DNA of 16,760 nucleotides from an uncultured Eubacteriales bacterium (lineage in GTDB: Bacteria; Bacillota; Clostridia; Oscillospirales; Acutalibacteraceae): assembly GCA_900321515.1 (NCBI GenBank), contig ONWI01000044.1, positions 1 to 16,760 on the forward strand, given 5' to 3'. The position numbers and the translations under genes are program-made. Shown here in pieces: positions 13,193 through 16,760 of the stretch (positions are counted from its first letter, which is position 1; each line of letters begins with the position of its first letter). Below the pieces are notes generated by a model that did not search any database, had not been told where the DNA came from, and saw only the letters and a program-made list of their open reading frames with translations.

Positions 13193-15667
13193 TTGAGTTA
13201 TCCTCCGAAAACATATGCAAAGGTAGCGGTTGAGAATACCGCCTATCATTTTGACAAGCTGTTTGATTATCTGATACCCGTGGAATACAACGGACTTGCA
13301 GCTCCCGGCTGCCGTGTGACGGTTCCGTTCGGCAGAGGCAACCGCAAGCGGCAGGGCGTTATATTCGAGCTGACATGCGCGGCGGATTTCGGTACGGTCA
13401 AGCCGATATCGTCTTTGCTGGATGAAACTCCTGTGCTGTCCGATGAAATGCTGCTCATGGCCCGCTGGTTCCGCGACAATTACTACTGCACCTATTACGA
13501 GGCGGCAAAGGTTATGCTGCCATCCGGCATAAATGTCCGCATGGTAACTTCATACCGCGCTTCGGAAGAGCTGGACAGTCTGACATTGATGGGCAGGAGC
13601 GACATTACTCCGCAGCAGCGCAAAATATTGCAGATGTTTATATCCAACCGAGGACTTGTACTGGAAAAAAAGCACCTTACAGAAGTGATGAACCTGCCGG
13701 TTAATTCCAGGATTCCGGATAAGCTGGTGGAAAAGGGTCTGCTGATCCGCACGGATGATTCCGTTCGCAATATCAAGGACGCTACCATAAAAATGGCGGC
13801 TCTTTCCTCCGATTGGGAAAAGTACACCGACGGCAGGCTTACACCAAAACAGCGCGAAATAATTCATCTGCTTAACGAGGTCAAAACCGCCTCGGTTAAG
13901 GAAATATGCTATTTTACCGGCATATCTCAGGCGGTTGTGGATCTTCTGGCGAAAAAGGGAGTTGTGTCCTACTTTGAGGAGGAGATCTATCGCAATCCCT
14001 ATTCTGATGCCGGATGCGGCAGCGGGGGCAGAGTCACGCTTTCGGCGCAGCAGCAGCTTGCTTTTGAGAATCTTTACAGGTTATACCGCGATGATAAATT
14101 CCGTGTTTCGCTGCTCTTCGGAGTGACGGGCAGCGGAAAGACTTCCGTTTTCCTAAGGCTCATTGACGAGGTGCTTGGAGACGGAAAGGGCATAATTGTC
14201 ATGGTCCCTGAGATTGCCCTGACTTCACAGACTCTCGGCAAATTTCACGAGCGTTACGGCAGTAAGGTCGCCGTATTTCACAGCGGTCTGTCTCTTGCCC
14301 AGCGTATGGACGAGTGGAAGCGTGTGCGTGACGGAGAGGCTCAGATAGCTCTCGGCACACGTTCCGCGATATTTGCCCCCTTCCGGCGGCTTGGCCTTGT
14401 GATAATCGACGAGGAACAGGAACACACCTACAAATCCGAAAATTCCCCGCGGTTCCACGCCCGTGACGCGGCGCGGTTCCGCTGCGGATACAACAAGGCG
14501 CTGCTGGTGCTTGCCTCCGCGACGCCGTCCATTGAGACATACTACAACGCCACCGAGGCTGGGCGCTACGACTATCAGGTGCTGACCCAGCGCTACGGCA
14601 GCGCCATTCTGCCCGATGTGGAGAAGATAGATATTTCACAGATGGACATAAATGACGGCATAATCAGTCCTCGGCTGTATCAGGCGCTCAGGGACAATCT
14701 TGAGAGCGGCAGGCAGTCGATACTGCTCAATAACCGCCGCGGATTCAATACCTTTGTATCCTGCCGGGCATGCAATGAAGTCATTACCTGCCCGAATTGC
14801 AGCGTTTCTATGACCTATCACAGCGACAACAGAAGGCTGATGTGCCATTACTGCGGATATTCCGTGCCTGTGCCGCACACATGCCCGTCATGCGGGGAAC
14901 CTTATCTGCGTTTTGCCGGTCACGGCACCCAGAAGGCGGAGGAGGAAATTGCAAAGCTGTTTCCGGAGGCGAGAATACTCCGCATGGACGCCGACAGCAT
15001 GACTCGTCGCTCTTCCTATGACAAAAAGCTGAGCGATTTTGCCGCCGGACTTTATGATATCATGATAGGCACACAAATGGTCGCCAAAGGGCTTGATTTT
15101 GAGCGGGTGACCCTTGTTGGCGTGCTTATGGCGGATCAGGCGCTGTACAGCGATGACTTCCGCAGCTACGAAAGGGCTTTTTCACTGCTCACTCAGGTTG
15201 TCGGACGTTCCGGCAGAGGCGAGAGCAGAGGACGTGCAATCATACAGACTGTCACACCCGACAATCCTGTTATAGACATGGCTGTGAGTCAGGATTACAA
15301 AAAATTCTACCAGAACGAGATAATTCTCCGGAAGGCTATGCTTTATCCGCCGTTTGCCGACATATGCATGGTTGGGTTCGTGGGGACTGATGACGGTGAC
15401 GTTTCACGCGCCGCCGATTCTTTCATGCGCAGTCTCCGATACCACACGCAGAGGGAGTATTCCGATGTACCTATCCGTGCTCTTGGTCCGTCTCCGGCTT
15501 CGGTCAGAAAGGTCAGCGGCCGCTACCGCTACAAGATAATCCTGAAATGCCGCAATAACGCCAGATTCCGCGACATGATGCACATTCTGCTGTGCGAGTC
15601 CGGCAGCGATCCTGCCAACAAGGATATTACCGCCTACGCTGATCTGAATCCGGACAACGTGCTGTAG
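13193..15667 (+). CDS. priA: Primosomal protein N', replication restart helicase PriA
   Basis: 3'-to-5' superfamily 2 helicase that recognises stalled forks and reloads the replisome. 824 residues. The N-terminal DNA-binding domain (about 1-110) begins YAKVAVE. A winged-helix region follows, then Walker A GVTGSGKT at 310-317 and Walker B DEEQ at 406-409, where many homologues have DEEH. Eight zinc Cys occur in pairs at 524/527, 533/536, 551/554 and 564/567. Helicase motifs GTQMVAKG (626-633) and GRSGRG (671-676) are intact. The TTG at 13193 is the only suitable in-frame start and follows GGTGAG closely; family sequence starts within a few residues of it. It lies 40 nt after rpoZ, where coaBC sits in many Firmicutes. 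Confidence 0.96.
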   Translation: MSYPPKTYAKVAVENTAYHFDKLFDYLIPVEYNGLAAPGCRVTVPFGRGNRKRQGVIFELTCAADFGTVKPISSLLDETPVLSDEMLLMARWFRDNYYCTYYEAAKVMLPSGINVRMVTSYRASEELDSLTLMGRSDITPQQRKILQMFISNRGLVLEKKHLTEVMNLPVNSRIPDKLVEKGLLIRTDDSVRNIKDATIKMAALSSDWEKYTDGRLTPKQREIIHLLNEVKTASVKEICYFTGISQAVVDLLAKKGVVSYFEEEIYRNPYSDAGCGSGGRVTLSAQQQLAFENLYRLYRDDKFRVSLLFGVTGSGKTSVFLRLIDEVLGDGKGIIVMVPEIALTSQTLGKFHERYGSKVAVFHSGLSLAQRMDEWKRVRDGEAQIALGTRSAIFAPFRRLGLVIIDEEQEHTYKSENSPRFHARDAARFRCGYNKALLVLASATPSIETYYNATEAGRYDYQVLTQRYGSAILPDVEKIDISQMDINDGIISPRLYQALRDNLESGRQSILLNNRRGFNTFVSCRACNEVITCPNCSVSMTYHSDNRRLMCHYCGYSVPVPHTCPSCGEPYLRFAGHGTQKAEEEIAKLFPEARILRMDADSMTRRSSYDKKLSDFAAGLYDIMIGTQMVAKGLDFERVTLVGVLMADQALYSDDFRSYERAFSLLTQVVGRSGRGESRGRAIIQTVTPDNPVIDMAVSQDYKKFYQNEIILRKAMLYPPFADICMVGFVGTDDGDVSRAADSFMRSLRYHTQREYSDVPIRALGPSPASVRKVSGRYRYKIILKCRNNARFRDMMHILLCESGSDPANKDITAYADLNPDNVL

Positions 15668-15708
15668 CGCTCATCCGGATAACGGTGAATAATGGCGGAT
15701 GAATTCGT

Positions 15709-15723
15709 AAGGGCTGCGCCCTT
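15709..15723. repeat. Solitary GC-rich palindrome between priA and def
   Basis: AAGGGCTGCGCCCTT forms a 6-bp stem with a 3-nt loop. It is nearly identical to AAGGGCTCTGCCCTT at 3895-3909 in the GC-rich array, so it may be a single unit of that family. No T-run follows, so it is unlikely to separate priA from def completely. Confidence 0.5.
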
Positions 15724-15756
15724 GGAATATATTTAATTGAAAGAGGAACGATATCA

Positions 15757-16248
15757 ATGGCTTTAAGACAGATAGTGACTGAGGGGGACAGTGTTTTACG
15801 CAAAAAATGCCGCCCTGTCACCGATTTTAATAAGAAACTGTGGGATCTGCTTGACGATATGAAGGATACTCTTGCCGAGGCTAAGGGTCTCGGACTTGCA
15901 GCCCCGCAGGTCGGTTTTCTCAAAAGGATCATTATCATCGACATGGGCGACGGGCCGATTGAAATGATCAACCCGGAAATAATCGAAAAGCGCGGCGAAC
16001 AGGAATGCATGGAGGGCTGTCTCTCCATTCCCGGACAGTGGGGCATCCTCAACCGTCCGCAGTATGTTAAAATGAGATACCGTGACCGCAACGGAGATCT
16101 CTATGAAATTGAGGGCGAAGATCTTTTTGCTTCCTGCGCCTGCCACGAGACGGACCACCTTGAAGGCACCCTATATACCGACAAGGTTATCCGCATGGTT
16201 GACCCCGACGAAGTTGAAAAGGAACGAGAGGATCATCCGCGGGATTAG
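15757..16248 (+). CDS. def: Peptide deformylase (canonical)
   Basis: Removes formyl from N-terminal fMet of new proteins at the ribosome. 163 residues with all three motifs intact: GLGLAAPQVG at 44-53 with Gln51, EGCLS at 86-90 with metal ligand Cys88, and HETDH at 130-134 with His130, Glu131 and His134. AGAGGA lies 9 nt before the ATG. It follows priA by 89 nt on the same strand and probably belongs to the same operon. fmt, which makes the formylated substrate and is a common neighbour, is not next. The divergent paralogue at 7701-8111 lacks the motif 1 Gln, so this is the likely housekeeping enzyme. Confidence 0.96.
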   Translation: MALRQIVTEGDSVLRKKCRPVTDFNKKLWDLLDDMKDTLAEAKGLGLAAPQVGFLKRIIIIDMGDGPIEMINPEIIEKRGEQECMEGCLSIPGQWGILNRPQYVKMRYRDRNGDLYEIEGEDLFASCACHETDHLEGTLYTDKVIRMVDPDEVEKEREDHPRD

Positions 16249-16289
16249 TGACGCGGCCATTTGAGCGTGGTATTAATGGAGGTATCGTT

Positions 16290-16760
16290 ATGACAATCGC
16301 TTTGGTTATAATGGAAGGTCTGATACTGTCGTTCTGGCTGCTTCTGATTTGCGTGGTCGGAATCGCAAACGGACCTGTCGGACTGGTTGTTTTCTATGAA
16401 AAGGAAGTTCAGCTCAGAGCAATCGACCTTGGGCTGACCACACTGGAAAAAATCAAAAAAAACACCTTTATTACAACTCTTGCGCTGTATATTCCGGAGC
16501 TGACCGCAGTGCCTGCGGCGGTTTATCTGATCAACGGCGCTCACGGCTTCTGGGACGGCTTTATCCAGCTTACCGCGGTCTATCTGATAGGTGTGGTATT
16601 TGACAGAATATTCATCGACATCTACTGGGTCGGCTGCACAAAGGCGTGGGTAATACCCGGTACCGAAGACCTTCGCCCCTACATCCCCGTGAAGGTTCAG
16701 CTCGGCAAGTGGATAGGTTGTCTGGTACTCTTTCCCCTTATGGCGGCTGCCATTGCCGGG
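16290..16760 (+). CDS. Multi-pass membrane protein of unknown function, 3'-truncated by the window edge
   Basis: Open from the ATG at 16290 through the last base, 157 codons with no stop. GGAGG lies 7 nt before the ATG. The visible part is strongly hydrophobic with about four membrane segments: residues 3-36 (one long or two short), about 57-78, about 84-106, and from about 141 onward. Between them are a charged loop (YEKEVQLRAIDLG) and a loop with DIYWVGCTKAWVIPGTEDLRPYIP. I do not recognise the family. It follows def by 41 nt in the same direction and may be the operon's next gene. Confidence 0.75.
   Translation, partial: MTIALVIMEGLILSFWLLLICVVGIANGPVGLVVFYEKEVQLRAIDLGLTTLEKIKKNTFITTLALYIPELTAVPAAVYLINGAHGFWDGFIQLTAVYLIGVVFDRIFIDIYWVGCTKAWVIPGTEDLRPYIPVKVQLGKWIGCLVLFPLMAAAIAG

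Noticed and set aside
1..16760. CRISPR arrays, insertion sequences, phage or toxin-antitoxin genes, tRNA or rRNA
   Set aside because: Looked for on both strands by eye and none found; the repeats present are palindromic or two-copy and not regularly spaced.

Overview
The window looks like chromosome from a Gram-positive anaerobe of the class Clostridia, probably a gut Oscillospiraceae/Ruminococcaceae-type organism. The reasons are the Firmicutes-type GalT, the run yicC-remA-gmk-rpoZ-priA-def (RemA is typical of Firmicutes), strong AGGAGG-type ribosome binding sites, sigma-A-like promoters, moderate GC content, and a GC-rich hairpin repeat of a kind I associate with such genomes. Most of the sequence is housekeeping. 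There is no phage, IS, CRISPR or defence gene, and I saw no tRNA or rRNA.

Layout. Positions 1-2058 (+) hold a GH36 alpha-galactosidase lacking its N-terminus. It converges on galT (2186-3676, -) across a shared bidirectional terminator. The 294 bp between galT and miaB contain a compact array of GC-rich hairpins followed by an approximately 80 bp repeat that recurs near 8.3 kb. Next on the minus strand are miaB, pyrG, an ArsC/Spx-family thioredoxin-fold gene, and a short divergent peptide deformylase. The last two form an operon.

The 620 bp gap at 8112-8731 is the most unusual part. Every gene from 2186 to 8111 is on the minus strand and every gene from 8732 to the end is on the plus strand. 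The gap holds the second copy of the 80 bp repeat, four DnaA-box-like 9-mers in one orientation, a perfect 12-bp inverted repeat with one of those boxes in its loop, and then a 180 bp AT-rich tract (41 G/C by hand count, about 23%). That layout resembles a bacterial replication origin or a DnaA-binding cluster, although dnaA/dnaN are not in the window.

On the plus strand, mtnN (MTA/SAH nucleosidase) is followed by an acidic DUF4026/DUF2314-like protein of unknown function and a strong terminator. A near-consensus promoter then drives yicC-remA-gmk-rpoZ-priA-def, which covers RNA decay, a DNA-binding regulator, GMP kinase, RNA polymerase omega, replication restart and N-terminal deformylation. 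The coaBC and fmt genes that often sit in this cluster are absent here. A multi-pass membrane protein of unknown function is cut by the right edge.

Functionally, the left end serves alpha-galactoside use (GH36 releases galactose; GalT is a Leloir-pathway step). The rest serves nucleotide synthesis (pyrG, gmk), tRNA modification (miaB), SAM by-product recycling (mtnN), and transcription, replication and translation housekeeping.
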